NCBI GenBank assembly: GCA_017504735.1
Contig: JAFVQP010000104.1
Location: forward strand, 1 to 19,104
Length of the DNA stretch: 19,104 nt
Direction of reading: 5' to 3'
From: Clostridia bacterium
Lineage (GTDB): Bacteria; Bacillota_A; Clostridia; Christensenellales; Borkfalkiaceae
The notes beneath the pieces are model-generated. The model searched no databases and was not told the origin of the DNA. It was given only the letters and a program-made list of their open reading frames with translations. The translations under genes and the position numbers were made by a program. How positions within the stretch are numbered: position 1 is the stretch's first letter; each line of letters starts with the position of its first letter. This document shows, in pieces, positions 7,898-15,825 of this stretch.

Positions 7898-9541
7898 TTA
7901 CCCTTGAATATCGTTAAAGTATGCCTGCAGATTGCTGTTTAAAAGATAGAACCGCGCCACCAAGAAAAGCACCGAAATACCTAACAAACGCACCCAACCG
8001 TATACGTAGCTTTCAATCATGAACAGCAAGCCGATAATCCCAAACAACGTCGCCACCAAAAAGGCGATTGCCATCGCTTTTGCAACGTTTCCGTTGTCCG
8101 TTACACCGTCGCCTTTCGTTGCGTATTCCGTAATTTTGGGTTTACGAATGTCAAATTCGAACCCCCAAGCAATCTGTCCCAAGCTGACAAATAAAATGGT
8201 CACAAGCAACATAACGATGTCAATCACTTGCATACGAGTACTCATCAACAGCATTGCCGACGTAACAAGCAAGGACGCCAAGTTCACCAACCCTGTCACC
8301 GCCAGTTTTGCCCAGGCAATAACCGAGGTGTTGGACGGTGCCGTCTTTAACACCGCAAACTCATTCCCCTCCATACTGATGGACGCTGCGCTGTTTGCAT
8401 TGTGTGTACCAAGCAAACTTAAGATAATCATAAGATTAAACGCAATCGACATATACCTCCCCATGGAGTTGGTATTGATTGCCGCCATCAGGAAGTTGAA
8501 TATATACGTGATGATAGGGAAGATAAACACAACCACAATCATCGAGTTGACCGACTGGAACGTGCGGAACTGAATTTTTAATTCCTTGCGGAAGAACGTA
8601 CCGAACAAACCGCCCTTCTTCGACATGGTAAGGATGTGTTTCTTTGTGGTGCTATTTTCGTTGGACGCACTTGCCGCCTTGAAATAGAAAGGCATTGCCG
8701 CCACGAAACACAACACGCAAAATCCCAAAAGCACCAACAGCGTCAAGGGTAAATACAAATACAGCATTTCCCCAAATAACGCTTTGCCTACCCAGTTATA
8801 GAACAGTGCAAAACGATTGATGACCATAAACGAATATTTCACCGTAGCGACAAATTCACCGTACTGTGCCACCAAACGAATGGGAATTTTTAAATTTGAC
8901 AGGAATAAAAATACTCCGTAAAAACCCATACCCAGCAAGACAACCATAAGGATTGCATACAGCCATACGTGATTTTGCATAAAACGCTTGATGAAAATCC
9001 CTGGAATTGCAAGCGTCGCCCCAATAAATACTGGAAACAAGCACAACATAAACCACATCACAGGGATTTGCAGCCAAAAGGCAATCCCTACCCCGCCGTT
9101 TATACCAAAGCCTATCAAAAGAGGCAAAAGGAAATACAGGTTTTTCTTCATTTCTTCCAAAGCGAATACAATGATTTTGCTTAAGAAAATTTCACTGTAA
9201 TGACAGGGGAATGCAAGCAGCATCGTATTTTCTTTGCTGGCAAACAGCGTCAACATCATACTGCTTAAACAGGAAATGATACTGACCGCCTGCATAATGA
9301 ATATGATGGAAATCAGCATATCACGGGTGATATCGATAAAGAACAAGTCCTTTACCAACCAAAACACCGCGGTAAACACCACCATCAAAATCACCGTCAA
9401 CAAAACGCGCAGGGAAATCTTCGCAGCAAGCTTTGCTTTACTGCCCGACCGTAAATCACGGACGCTGTCCCCTATCTGCATCAGCGTCAGATATTTGACA
9501 CGGCGAAACGCCGTGTTCTTTTGCATTGCGTTCGTACTCAT
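7898..9541 (-). CDS. ABC-2-type transporter membrane protein
   Basis: The protein has 547 residues from the preferred start and about 12 hydrophobic segments in two halves separated by a soluble stretch (about 295-335). The segment LLAFPCHYSEIFLSKIIVF, just after the third membrane helix region, resembles the LLxxP-x-S-x-x-x-F-x-S-K motif found in ABC-2-type permeases of Bacillota, in which the membrane subunit is large and has no ATPase. It should form the transport channel driven by the ATPase half of the preceding fusion protein. The frame is open upstream to 9595, but ATG 9541 is chosen because it follows the fusion-gene stop by one base (TGA-T-ATG) and has GGAG 9 bases upstream, a layout typical of coupled translation. 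Substrate and direction are not readable; export is likely for this type. Confidence 0.8.
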   Translation of the reverse strand: MSTNAMQKNTAFRRVKYLTLMQIGDSVRDLRSGSKAKLAAKISLRVLLTVILMVVFTAVFWLVKDLFFIDITRDMLISIIFIMQAVSIISCLSSMMLTLFASKENTMLLAFPCHYSEIFLSKIIVFALEEMKKNLYFLLPLLIGFGINGGVGIAFWLQIPVMWFMLCLFPVFIGATLAIPGIFIKRFMQNHVWLYAILMVVLLGMGFYGVFLFLSNLKIPIRLVAQYGEFVATVKYSFMVINRFALFYNWVGKALFGEMLYLYLPLTLLVLLGFCVLCFVAAMPFYFKAASASNENSTTKKHILTMSKKGGLFGTFFRKELKIQFRTFQSVNSMIVVVFIFPIITYIFNFLMAAINTNSMGRYMSIAFNLMIILSLLGTHNANSAASISMEGNEFAVLKTAPSNTSVIAWAKLAVTGLVNLASLLVTSAMLLMSTRMQVIDIVMLLVTILFVSLGQIAWGFEFDIRKPKITEYATKGDGVTDNGNVAKAMAIAFLVATLFGIIGLLFMIESYVYGWVRLLGISVLFLVARFYLLNSNLQAYFNDIQG

Positions 9542-9542
9542 A

Positions 9543-11825
9543 TCAAGCAACTCCGTTTTCGTCCGCAGTCGGCTCTGCCGCCTTTTCTTCCTCAATGACG
9601 TTTTCCGTCAACGCGCCAGCCTCTTCATCGTGTTGCTGTGCGTACTGCAAATACAACTGTTCCAACGATACCCCTTCCGCTTTCAGCTCTTCCATCGTGC
9701 TGATACGGCGAAGCTTACCGCCGCTGATGATTGCAATTCTATCGCAAATTTTTTCTACTACTTCAATAACGTGGCTAGAGAAAAATACAATATTGCCCGC
9801 GTCCGCGTGCTGGCGCATACATTCTTTAATCTGCCACGAGCTGGTAGGATCAAGCCCTGTCAATGGTTCGTCCAACACCCATACCTTCGGATTATGAATC
9901 AACGCGCTGATAACCATACATTTTTGTTTCATACCGTGAGAGTAGCTCTTGATTTCTCTATCAATTGCATGCTCTAACTTAAACATTTTTACATATTTTT
10001 CAATACGTTCTTTTTTATCCTCTTCGCTTACCATATAGAGGTCAGCTACATAGTTTATGTACTCTCTACCCGTCAGCTTTTCATACAATGCGTGGTTGTC
10101 GGAAACGTAACCCATGTGCAGTTTTGCCTCCAACGGCTGACGTGCGATGTCATAGCCCTCGATTTCGATACTGCCTTCAGTGATGGACTGAATGCCGACA
10201 AGGCTCTTAATCGTCGTGGACTTACCCGCACCATTGTGGCCGATAAAGCCAAACACTTCGCCGTCGTGGATTTCCAGGCTCAAATCGTCCACCGATTTCT
10301 TATCCGAGCCTGCATAGGTTTTTGAGAAATTTTTGATTTTTACCATATTTACTCCTTCAGGATGCAAGGGTGTATTCAAAGGTCTGCCGTCTAATTCCTT
10401 CAGCAGGTTCATTCTATCTACCCGTTGTAATTTCTTGCGATAAGCAAGCTGTCTATGCGCGTCGGATACGTTAAAGATCATGGTGTAGAAACCCCAAATT
10501 GCAAACGTTAACGCGATGAATACGATGTAGATTGCGAGTACGTATACAGGATACGCCGTCAACTCTGTACCGAACGCTGAATACGTCCAAATGTGATTGT
10601 ATTTCAGTCCCTCCGTAAACGGGAATTTATTAATGAAAAAGTCACTGTATAAGAAGAAGTAGTCCGCGCTGTACTTCCCTTCAAATTTCGGGCTGTTTAA
10701 ATACGAGTTGAAGAAAAATACGAATACGACGTAAATCGTAAATACGATCAAGGACGAGCTCATCAGCTTGAGGCTTGGCCGTTTGAACACGCCGAGCGCA
10801 ACGCCAAGCAAGGGCAGGAAGAACGCGTACCAGTGATTGTACCAATAGGTCATCGACGTAAGCGAAAGCGCGGAATGGCTCAAGTTCGGTAAAACGATTG
10901 CGCAAAATGCGCCAAGCACGTTGATGAAATAGGTGAAGTAATAAATACTCTTAATCTTAAACGCGTACGCCACCAACATCAATACCATCGCCGTGTTGCA
11001 AAGGTGCAACGGGAACAACGACGAGCCGGAACGGTGAGGGTGATAGATGAAATACTGGATAAAACCGCTTAACGCAAGCAATACCAAAATAAAATGTCTA
11101 TCCTCTTCCGATTTGTTGCGTTGGGCAAAGTAAATCGCCACGGGCAGCACAAAGGAAGGATAAATAAACATACGGTGCGTCACCGTGAAATCTTCCGTTA
11201 TTTCTCCGATTTGTCCAAACAGAAGCTGCGGGAAATAGGTAGGCATAAACGCGATAAGATACAATACGGTGAACAGCCCCATTTTCCCAAGGCGTTTGCC
11301 AAGCTTTTCAAAATCGCGGGAAGCAATCAGTTCTATCAACGCGTTTCCGCAAATCATTGCCATTAATGCGATACGCGCCATATGTATCATCGCGCGCCAG
11401 TGCGTCAAGTCAAGCGTCCCAAGGTTTCCCTTAATTACAGGGCGAAGCGCCACGATATTCGCAATGATAACGGGAATGGCAAAAATCGCGCAGTAATCTC
11501 GAGCCTCTTTTTTAGGAAAGAAGGGAGATACGATCGCTACCGCGACCGTCATTACCGTCAACCACTCTAAAATTGCCACCAAGACGTATCCGCTCTTAGA
11601 AAACATCATACCGTTCAAGCCGACCTGATTGCTCATTTCGTTCATCCAGAACATATACGGTATCATCGCAAAAAACAACAACAGGGCGAGGGTCCATTGT
11701 ATCAGGTTGGACAAAGCCACTTCTTTCTTCCCTATGCGGATATGTTTATCTTTTAATGCGTTGCAGGCAAAATATGTACCAGCGGCACCGCCTACGCAAC
11801 CCAAGGACAAAATCAATTCGCTCAT
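9543..11825 (-). CDS. YwaF-like membrane domain fused to an ABC transporter ATPase
   Basis: This 760-residue protein joins two modules. Residues 1 to about 455 are polytopic, with roughly 10-12 hydrophobic segments, and contain a YwaF (TIGR02206)-like core: HPHRSGSSLFPLHLC (about 262-276), LGAFCAIVLPNLSH and YNHWYAFFLPLLG. Residues from about 494 are a complete ABC ATPase with Walker A GHNGAGKSTT (529-538), a signature SYSHGMKQK (627-635), Walker B VWVLDEP (648-654), and the switch His in SSH. The tail after 730 is acidic. ABC ATPases are normally separate from, or fused to, their own permease; here the partner membrane protein is the next gene. The frame also offers GTG 11831, but ATG 11825 is better placed after GGAAAGG. 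It is the first gene of the operon, behind the promoter at 11912-11940. The role of the YwaF-like part is unknown. Confidence 0.88.
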   Translation of the reverse strand: MSELILSLGCVGGAAGTYFACNALKDKHIRIGKKEVALSNLIQWTLALLLFFAMIPYMFWMNEMSNQVGLNGMMFSKSGYVLVAILEWLTVMTVAVAIVSPFFPKKEARDYCAIFAIPVIIANIVALRPVIKGNLGTLDLTHWRAMIHMARIALMAMICGNALIELIASRDFEKLGKRLGKMGLFTVLYLIAFMPTYFPQLLFGQIGEITEDFTVTHRMFIYPSFVLPVAIYFAQRNKSEEDRHFILVLLALSGFIQYFIYHPHRSGSSLFPLHLCNTAMVLMLVAYAFKIKSIYYFTYFINVLGAFCAIVLPNLSHSALSLTSMTYWYNHWYAFFLPLLGVALGVFKRPSLKLMSSSLIVFTIYVVFVFFFNSYLNSPKFEGKYSADYFFLYSDFFINKFPFTEGLKYNHIWTYSAFGTELTAYPVYVLAIYIVFIALTFAIWGFYTMIFNVSDAHRQLAYRKKLQRVDRMNLLKELDGRPLNTPLHPEGVNMVKIKNFSKTYAGSDKKSVDDLSLEIHDGEVFGFIGHNGAGKSTTIKSLVGIQSITEGSIEIEGYDIARQPLEAKLHMGYVSDNHALYEKLTGREYINYVADLYMVSEEDKKERIEKYVKMFKLEHAIDREIKSYSHGMKQKCMVISALIHNPKVWVLDEPLTGLDPTSSWQIKECMRQHADAGNIVFFSSHVIEVVEKICDRIAIISGGKLRRISTMEELKAEGVSLEQLYLQYAQQHDEEAGALTENVIEEEKAAEPTADENGVA

Positions 11826-11837
11826 TTGCACCTTTCC

Positions 11838-11859
11838 ACACCCTGTGGGTGTCTTTTTT
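11838..11859 (-). promoter_or_regulatory. Leader hairpin next to the exporter-operon ribosome binding site
   Basis: ACACCC (11838-11843) and GGGTGT (11847-11852) form a 6-bp stem with a 3-base loop. In the minus-strand transcript the stem ends exactly where GGAAAGG, the ribosome binding site for the fusion gene, begins. On the plus strand the same stem is followed by CTTTTTT and looks like a terminator, although no plus-strand gene precedes it. A second small stem (ACGCC/GGCGT, 11876-11890) lies higher in the leader. The role is unproven. Confidence 0.45.
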
Positions 11860-11911
11860 CCTTTCTTTAAATTTTACGCCGTTAAGGCGTTATGATAGAG
11901 TTTACGTTATC

Positions 11912-11940
11912 ATTTTACTCTAAAAATTTTTTTCCGTCAA
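11912..11940 (-). promoter_or_regulatory. Sigma-A promoter of the exporter/lipoprotein operon
   Basis: On the minus strand TTGACG (11940-11935) is separated by 17 bases, including an A-tract and T-tract, from TAAAAT (11917-11912). Transcription should begin near 11905, giving a leader of about 80 nt before the ATG at 11825. Confidence 0.82.
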
Positions 11941-11964
11941 GGTTTTGTTTTCGTTTTTTTGTCA

Positions 11965-11983
11965 CGAATGTATATGACATTCG
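11965..11983. promoter_or_regulatory. Perfect palindrome upstream of the exporter promoter
   Basis: CGAATGT (11965-11971) and ACATTCG (11977-11983) are perfect inverted repeats around ATATG. The centre lies about 70 bases before the predicted transcription start of the exporter operon, where activators often bind. There is no T-run on either side, so a terminator is less likely. The regulator is unknown. Confidence 0.4.
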
Positions 11984-12024
11984 AGAATTTTCCGCTTTTT
12001 TTGACATTTTTCGCCATTTTTGAC

Positions 12025-12067
12025 AAAAAAAAGAGAGGGAAACGAAGGGTTTTCGTCTTGCCTCTCT
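12025..12067 (-). terminator. Rho-independent terminator of the GH20-like gene
   Basis: On the minus strand AGAGAGG (12067-12061) pairs with CCTCTCT (12038-12032); an inner ACGAA/TTCGT pair extends the structure. Eight T (12032-12025) follow. It lies about 170 bases after the stop at 12238, so the hairpin array at 12082-12236 would be transcribed as the 3' untranslated part of this mRNA. Confidence 0.85.
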
Positions 12068-12081
12068 GTTTGGTTGTAGGA

Positions 12082-12236
12082 ATGAATTGACAGCTGCGCT
12101 GTCGTGAATTGTTGCAAAGCAACGTGAATTGAAAACTTTGTTTTCGTGAATTGACAACTGCGTTGTCGTTGTGGTAAATATTAGCAATAACGCAACGCAA
12201 AGCGTTGCAATTCATTGAGCGTTAGCGAGAATTCAC
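12082..12236. repeat. Array of variable hairpins separated by GTGAATT
   Basis: Four direct units follow each other without gaps: a spacer ATGAATT or GTGAATT, then a perfect short palindrome with a 3-base centre. The palindromes are GACAGC/TGC/GCTGTC (12089-12103), GTTGC/AAA/GCAAC (12111-12123), GAAAAC/TTT/GTTTTC (12131-12145) and GACAAC/TGC/GTTGTC (12153-12167). After 24 bases a fifth unit appears in the opposite orientation, GCAACGC/AAA/GCGTTGC (12192-12208) with AATTCAT, then TGAGCGTTAGCGAG, whose arms are mirror images rather than complements, and AATTCAC (12230-12236). Stems differ between units but always pair with themselves, each begins with G and ends with C, and centres are limited to TGC, AAA or TTT. 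The array lies between the stop of the GH20-like gene and its terminator. It has no CRISPR-type repeats and no coding potential. Confidence 0.85.
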
Positions 12237-12237
12237 T

Positions 12238-14340
12238 TTATAACGCCCCTTCAAACTGATCCATGCGGATGATTTTTTCTAGCAAATTCCGTTCGGTGTA
12301 GAAGTAGTGATTGGACGCCTCGTAAGCAATGCGTCCGTCTTCACGCATCAAAGACAGTAAGCGTTCTGCATTCTGCTTTTCCGCTTTCACGCAGGCGTTC
12401 ATTTCCACACGGTCATCCTCGCGTTTCACCTTTGCAAACTTTGTTTGCAGTAAATCCGTCGTAAAATGTGCGTACGCCGCCCTTGCATAACGGACAAGCT
12501 CCGCAATTTTTTCCGTTTGGGGAAGCGCTGACAGTAAATTTATGCCCCTTGCCCAACCGCAAAGCATCTTTTCAAGCTGTCCCGTATATACCTCGTACGG
12601 ATACGGGGAAATCCACGCCTCGTAATCATCATACACGTAGCATACCATCGTAGAGCCTTTCTCTTCAGGGCACAAATCCCAAAGATTTGCTGAACCCAGC
12701 GTTTTAGGCGAAAGGTACAAGGCTCCAATGCTAAACGGATACTCACGGAAGGCTTCGCACAAAACACGTACCCCCTCGTGTACGGCGGTTGCATTTTCAC
12801 CGTAATATTTTTGATACCAACCGTCCAAGTTAAGACCTTCCGTATATGCGCAAGCCAACGCCACCGACGGCGAGGGATATCCACCCTGCGTCCACGTCAA
12901 AAACAGGTTTTCTACCCCTTGCCCGTTTAAATTTTCTAAATGCTCGTACACCAAATCAAATACAGGAAGATAAGGAACGGCGGAACACTCCCAACTGTTG
13001 CTCGCTTGAATTTTACCGTAAACGGTATGCCCTTCTTTTCTTGCCTTTTGCAGTATCTTTTTCGTCAATTCGCTCGGACCTGGGTTGGATATCGAGTAGT
13101 CGATTACCTTACTCTTTATCCCGCCTTTTTCAATATCTAAGTCAAATTCGCTGACACACAGCACGGAAATATCCTTATCGAGCATTTCCACGCCGTTGAA
13201 AACTTGCGTTTCCGTCCATCCCATATAAGGCGACCACCCCCAAAGATTGGCAATCATCTCCCCTTTACAGCCGCTGTCTTTCATCGCACGGTAAATGAGG
13301 TTATTCACCGTCGAAGCAGTACGCTCGGGGGGAAGATTTTTACAGGTCGGACACTCGGTCCCTGGTACGTAGTGACAATGGGTGGGATTTTCGCTCATTG
13401 TAATGGTAAAGATACCCCCTAAATCGGGTGTATTTTTACACAAATCATAGGTTGCTTCATACAGGTATTGCTGTACCTCAGGGTTTTCCATGCAAAGGGT
13501 ACGGCGTTCCTTCCAGCCAAGGAGCTTTTCGTACTTTTCCTCAACCCCTTCAGGCAAAGAGCGAGGCTCATTGAGGTATAAGTACACCCCTACCCCATAT
13601 TGTTTACAACGCGCAATCAGCTTGTTGAGGTTTTCACGTCTTTGCTGATAACCTTTGGAAAGGGCAGGCACAAACGGATAATAGGACAACTCCGACAATA
13701 AGCCGTGAAGCCAAATTCCATTGACCCCTACCATTTGATATTGCGCAAGTAATTCGTCGGGCAAAGTGTCACTGCCATCCGTCGCAAACACGTCGCTGCA
13801 AGGGGAAAGGTATCCATGCACAATGCGTTTTCCCTGCGCCGTTACTGCCTCTGAAGTTTCCATTGTTTTTTTAGGGAAAAATTGAAAGGGTTTTCCTTTT
13901 TTATCACAATAAGAGGATACCATGTCCGCAATTACTGCCGTTTTTTCCATTTCTTCCGCCGTCAATGGCGCATAGGAAACGGACGGGCAATCGGGTTTGA
14001 AATTTCCCAATTTTATCCCAAAAAAGTCATCCTTTTCCAATATGTAGGAAAGCTTTTCTTCCGTGAAGTCAAGCAACGTCAAAAGCTGAGGATACGGCAA
14101 CAAATGCCAGTTGTTGCGGATAACGGTAAGATATCCCCTCTTCTCAAAATCGGCAACGAAATGATCGTCGGGCAAACCAAGCCTTTTCGCCTCGATGCAA
14201 ACGGTTTCCTCGTCGCAACCAAGCGTTTTTGCGATACGCTCCGTACATACGTAACCATAGTTACGGAAAATCACCGTTTGCCAAACGGTTGGCAAGGTAA
14301 GGCTTTGCAATTTTACTCTTTTCACCTCGGGAAGCATCAT
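12238..14340 (-). CDS. GH20-like glycoside hydrolase with an N-terminal HTH-like region
   Basis: The 700-residue protein has no signal peptide. Residues 28-60 (YGYVCTERIAKTLGCDEETV and on) read like a helix-turn-helix, and a second similar segment, LPYPQLLTLLDFTEEKLSYI, follows at 81-100. From about 170 to 510 it looks like a TIM-barrel glycosidase related to GH20 hexosaminidases: VNGIWLHGLL (206-215), RCKQYGVGVYLYLNEPR (244-260), a strand GGIFTITMSEN (308-318), a C-x-x-C pair (330, 333), and VSEFDLD (396-402). Acidic candidates for catalysis are E258, E317, and E398/D400. The C-terminal 200 residues are probably helical. It should act in the cytoplasm on amino-sugar-containing or similar oligosaccharides, but the family is not firmly identified. 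AAAGGAG stands 7 bases before the ATG. It has its own promoter and is transcribed away from malic enzyme. Confidence 0.65.
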   Translation of the reverse strand: MMLPEVKRVKLQSLTLPTVWQTVIFRNYGYVCTERIAKTLGCDEETVCIEAKRLGLPDDHFVADFEKRGYLTVIRNNWHLLPYPQLLTLLDFTEEKLSYILEKDDFFGIKLGNFKPDCPSVSYAPLTAEEMEKTAVIADMVSSYCDKKGKPFQFFPKKTMETSEAVTAQGKRIVHGYLSPCSDVFATDGSDTLPDELLAQYQMVGVNGIWLHGLLSELSYYPFVPALSKGYQQRRENLNKLIARCKQYGVGVYLYLNEPRSLPEGVEEKYEKLLGWKERRTLCMENPEVQQYLYEATYDLCKNTPDLGGIFTITMSENPTHCHYVPGTECPTCKNLPPERTASTVNNLIYRAMKDSGCKGEMIANLWGWSPYMGWTETQVFNGVEMLDKDISVLCVSEFDLDIEKGGIKSKVIDYSISNPGPSELTKKILQKARKEGHTVYGKIQASNSWECSAVPYLPVFDLVYEHLENLNGQGVENLFLTWTQGGYPSPSVALACAYTEGLNLDGWYQKYYGENATAVHEGVRVLCEAFREYPFSIGALYLSPKTLGSANLWDLCPEEKGSTMVCYVYDDYEAWISPYPYEVYTGQLEKMLCGWARGINLLSALPQTEKIAELVRYARAAYAHFTTDLLQTKFAKVKREDDRVEMNACVKAEKQNAERLLSLMREDGRIAYEASNHYFYTERNLLEKIIRMDQFEGAL

Positions 14341-14379
14341 GGTTATACTCCTTTTGATAGCGTTACAGCATCGTTTTTT

Positions 14380-14408
14380 ATTGTATCATACTTTTATCAA
14401 AATATCAA
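14380..14408 (-). promoter_or_regulatory. Sigma-A promoter of the GH20-like gene
   Basis: On the minus strand TTGATA (14408-14403) is followed after 17 bases by TACAAT (14385-14380). A TGA directly before the -10 box makes it an extended -10 promoter. The leader is about 35 nt and the ribosome binding site AAAGGAG follows. Confidence 0.82.
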
Positions 14409-14451
14409 GAGCTAATGAAAAAAAACTTAACAACTTTTTTTCTTAAAACAC

Positions 14452-14480
14452 TTTACATTTTGCATTATGCGTAGTATAAT
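14452..14480 (+). promoter_or_regulatory. Sigma-A promoter of malic enzyme
   Basis: TTTACA (14452-14457) is followed after 17 bases by a perfect TATAAT (14475-14480). Transcription should start near 14487, giving a leader of about 64 nt. It is divergent from the promoter at 14380-14408; the two -35 boxes are 43 bases apart, with poly-A and poly-T tracts between them. Confidence 0.85.
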
Positions 14481-14550
14481 GATTATAATGGCGGGATATT
14501 TGGATTTGTTGATGTTTCCACCCTATATTTACCAATTTAGGAGTACGATT

Positions 14551-15723
14551 ATGGATAAAAAAGAATTTGCTTTAAAAGAACATGAAAAATGGCAAGGTAA
14601 AATTGAGGTCGTTGCGCACGCCCCTATCACGAACTGTGAAGAGCTTGCGGTTGCGTACACCCCCGGCGTTGCTGAACCCTGCTTGAAAATTTCCGAAAAT
14701 GTGGATTTATCCTACGTTTATACCCGCCGTTCGAACCTTGTTGCCGTTGTCACCGACGGTACGGCTGTTTTGGGCCTTGGCGACATCGGCCCCGAAGCAG
14801 GTATGCCCGTTATGGAAGGTAAATGCGCTTTGTTTAAGACGTTTGGCGACGTGGACGCTTTCCCTTTGTGCATCCGTTCGAAAGAAGTTGACGATATTGT
14901 AAATACAGTAAAGTTGCTTGCAGGCAGCTTCGGCGGTGTAAACCTTGAAGATATTTCCGCACCCCGTTGTTTTGAAATTGAAAAACGCTTGAAAGAAGTT
15001 TGCGACATCCCCATCTTCCACGACGACCAACACGGTACGGCAATCGTTACCTTGGCGGCAATGATTAACGCATTGAAGCTTGTAAACAAGAAAATCGAAG
15101 ATGTTGAGGTTGTTATCAACGGCGCTGGCGCGGCAGGTGTGGCTATCACCAAGCTTTTGATGAGCAAAGGCTTGAAAAAGGTTATTTTGTGCGACCGCAA
15201 GGGCGCAATTTACAAGGGCCGTGACGGTCTTAACGATATTAAGGCGGAAATGGCGGAAATCTCTAACCTTGAAATGAAGAAAGGCGGTTTGGCGGACGTA
15301 ATCAAAGGCGCGGACGTGTTCGTAGGCGTTTCCGCACCTGGCAGTTTGACCCAAGATATGGTAAAATCCATGGCGAAAGACCCTATTATCTTCGCAATGG
15401 CAAACCCTATCCCTGAAATTTTGCCTTGCGAAGCGATTGCGGCAGGCGCAAAGATTGTGGGTACGGGCAGAAGCGACTTCCCCAACCAAATCAACAACGT
15501 ACTTGCGTTCCCTGGTATTTTCCGCGGCGCTTTGGACGTGCACGCGCGTGATATTAACAACGAAATGAAGATTGCGGCGGCGGAAGCGATTGCTAGCGTA
15601 ATCCCCGAAAATGAAATCACCCCCGAATACATCATCCCCGATGCATTCAATCCTGCTGTAAAAGAGGCTGTTTCCTCGGCGGTAAAAGAAGCGGCGCGTA
15701 AAACGGGCGTTGCGAGATTTTAA
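14551..15723 (+). CDS. Malic enzyme, NAD-type
   Basis: The protein has 390 residues, the usual length of the short bacterial malic enzymes, which convert malate to pyruvate and CO2 in the cytoplasm. Seen in the sequence: catalytic Tyr in AVAYTPGVAEPC (Y36), Lys in MEGKCALFK (K91), the metal site NLEDISAP (E133, D134) and FHDDQHGT (D158), and the dinucleotide fold GAGAAG (191-196). An Asp ends the second strand of that fold (VILCDRKG, D215), which usually means NAD rather than NADP. The frame is open to 14467, but ATG 14551 is chosen for the AGGAG 7 bases upstream and for the family's typical N-terminus; codons before it look non-coding. It has its own promoter and terminator and stands alone. 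It is the last chromosomal gene before the mobile element. No C-terminal phosphotransacetylase domain is present. Confidence 0.96.
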   Translation: MDKKEFALKEHEKWQGKIEVVAHAPITNCEELAVAYTPGVAEPCLKISENVDLSYVYTRRSNLVAVVTDGTAVLGLGDIGPEAGMPVMEGKCALFKTFGDVDAFPLCIRSKEVDDIVNTVKLLAGSFGGVNLEDISAPRCFEIEKRLKEVCDIPIFHDDQHGTAIVTLAAMINALKLVNKKIEDVEVVINGAGAAGVAITKLLMSKGLKKVILCDRKGAIYKGRDGLNDIKAEMAEISNLEMKKGGLADVIKGADVFVGVSAPGSLTQDMVKSMAKDPIIFAMANPIPEILPCEAIAAGAKIVGTGRSDFPNQINNVLAFPGIFRGALDVHARDINNEMKIAAAEAIASVIPENEITPEYIIPDAFNPAVKEAVSSAVKEAARKTGVARF

Positions 15724-15750
15724 CATCGACATATCCATGTAAAAATGAAA

Positions 15751-15778
15751 CCGAGCCGAAATTTCGGCTCGGTTTTTT
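15751..15778 (+). terminator. Rho-independent terminator of malic enzyme
   Basis: Arms CCGAGCCGAAA and TTTCGGCTCGG (15751-15772) form a perfect 11-bp palindrome followed by six T (15773-15778). It lies 28 bases after the stop codon. Confidence 0.95.
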
Positions 15779-15782
15779 ATAC

Positions 15783-15820
15783 AAAAACGGTGGTATGTTA
15801 TTCAACGCCCCACCGTTTTT
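15783..15820 (-). terminator. Terminator after the serine recombinase gene
   Basis: AAAAACGGTGG (15783-15793) pairs with CCACCGTTTTT (15810-15820) around a 16-base loop. On the minus strand the stem ends in TTTTT just after the recombinase stop at 15826; the T-run on the plus strand makes it usable in both directions. It sits between host DNA and the recombinase, the region where the element end should lie. Confidence 0.75.
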
Positions 15821-15825
15821 TAGTG

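Noticed and set aside
9234..9977. A 247-codon open frame on the plus strand
   Set aside because: It crosses the junction of two well-supported minus-strand transporter genes and has no recognisable motif.
12001..12025. Two plus-strand TTGACA boxes
   Set aside because: No -10 box stands at a suitable distance and no plus-strand gene follows; they are part of T-rich filler next to a terminator.
11915..12215. Two overlapping frames of about 90 codons on the minus strand through the intergenic region
   Set aside because: They run through the promoter, palindrome, terminator and hairpin array, have no ribosome binding site and look random in composition.
12082..12236. A CRISPR array
   Set aside because: The constant part is only 7 bases, spacing is about 20-22 bases, the variable parts are palindromes, and no cas gene is present.
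14707..15738. A 343-codon open frame on the minus strand opposite malic enzyme
   Set aside because: Malic enzyme has every catalytic motif on the plus strand; the antisense frame has biased, low-complexity composition and no start signal.
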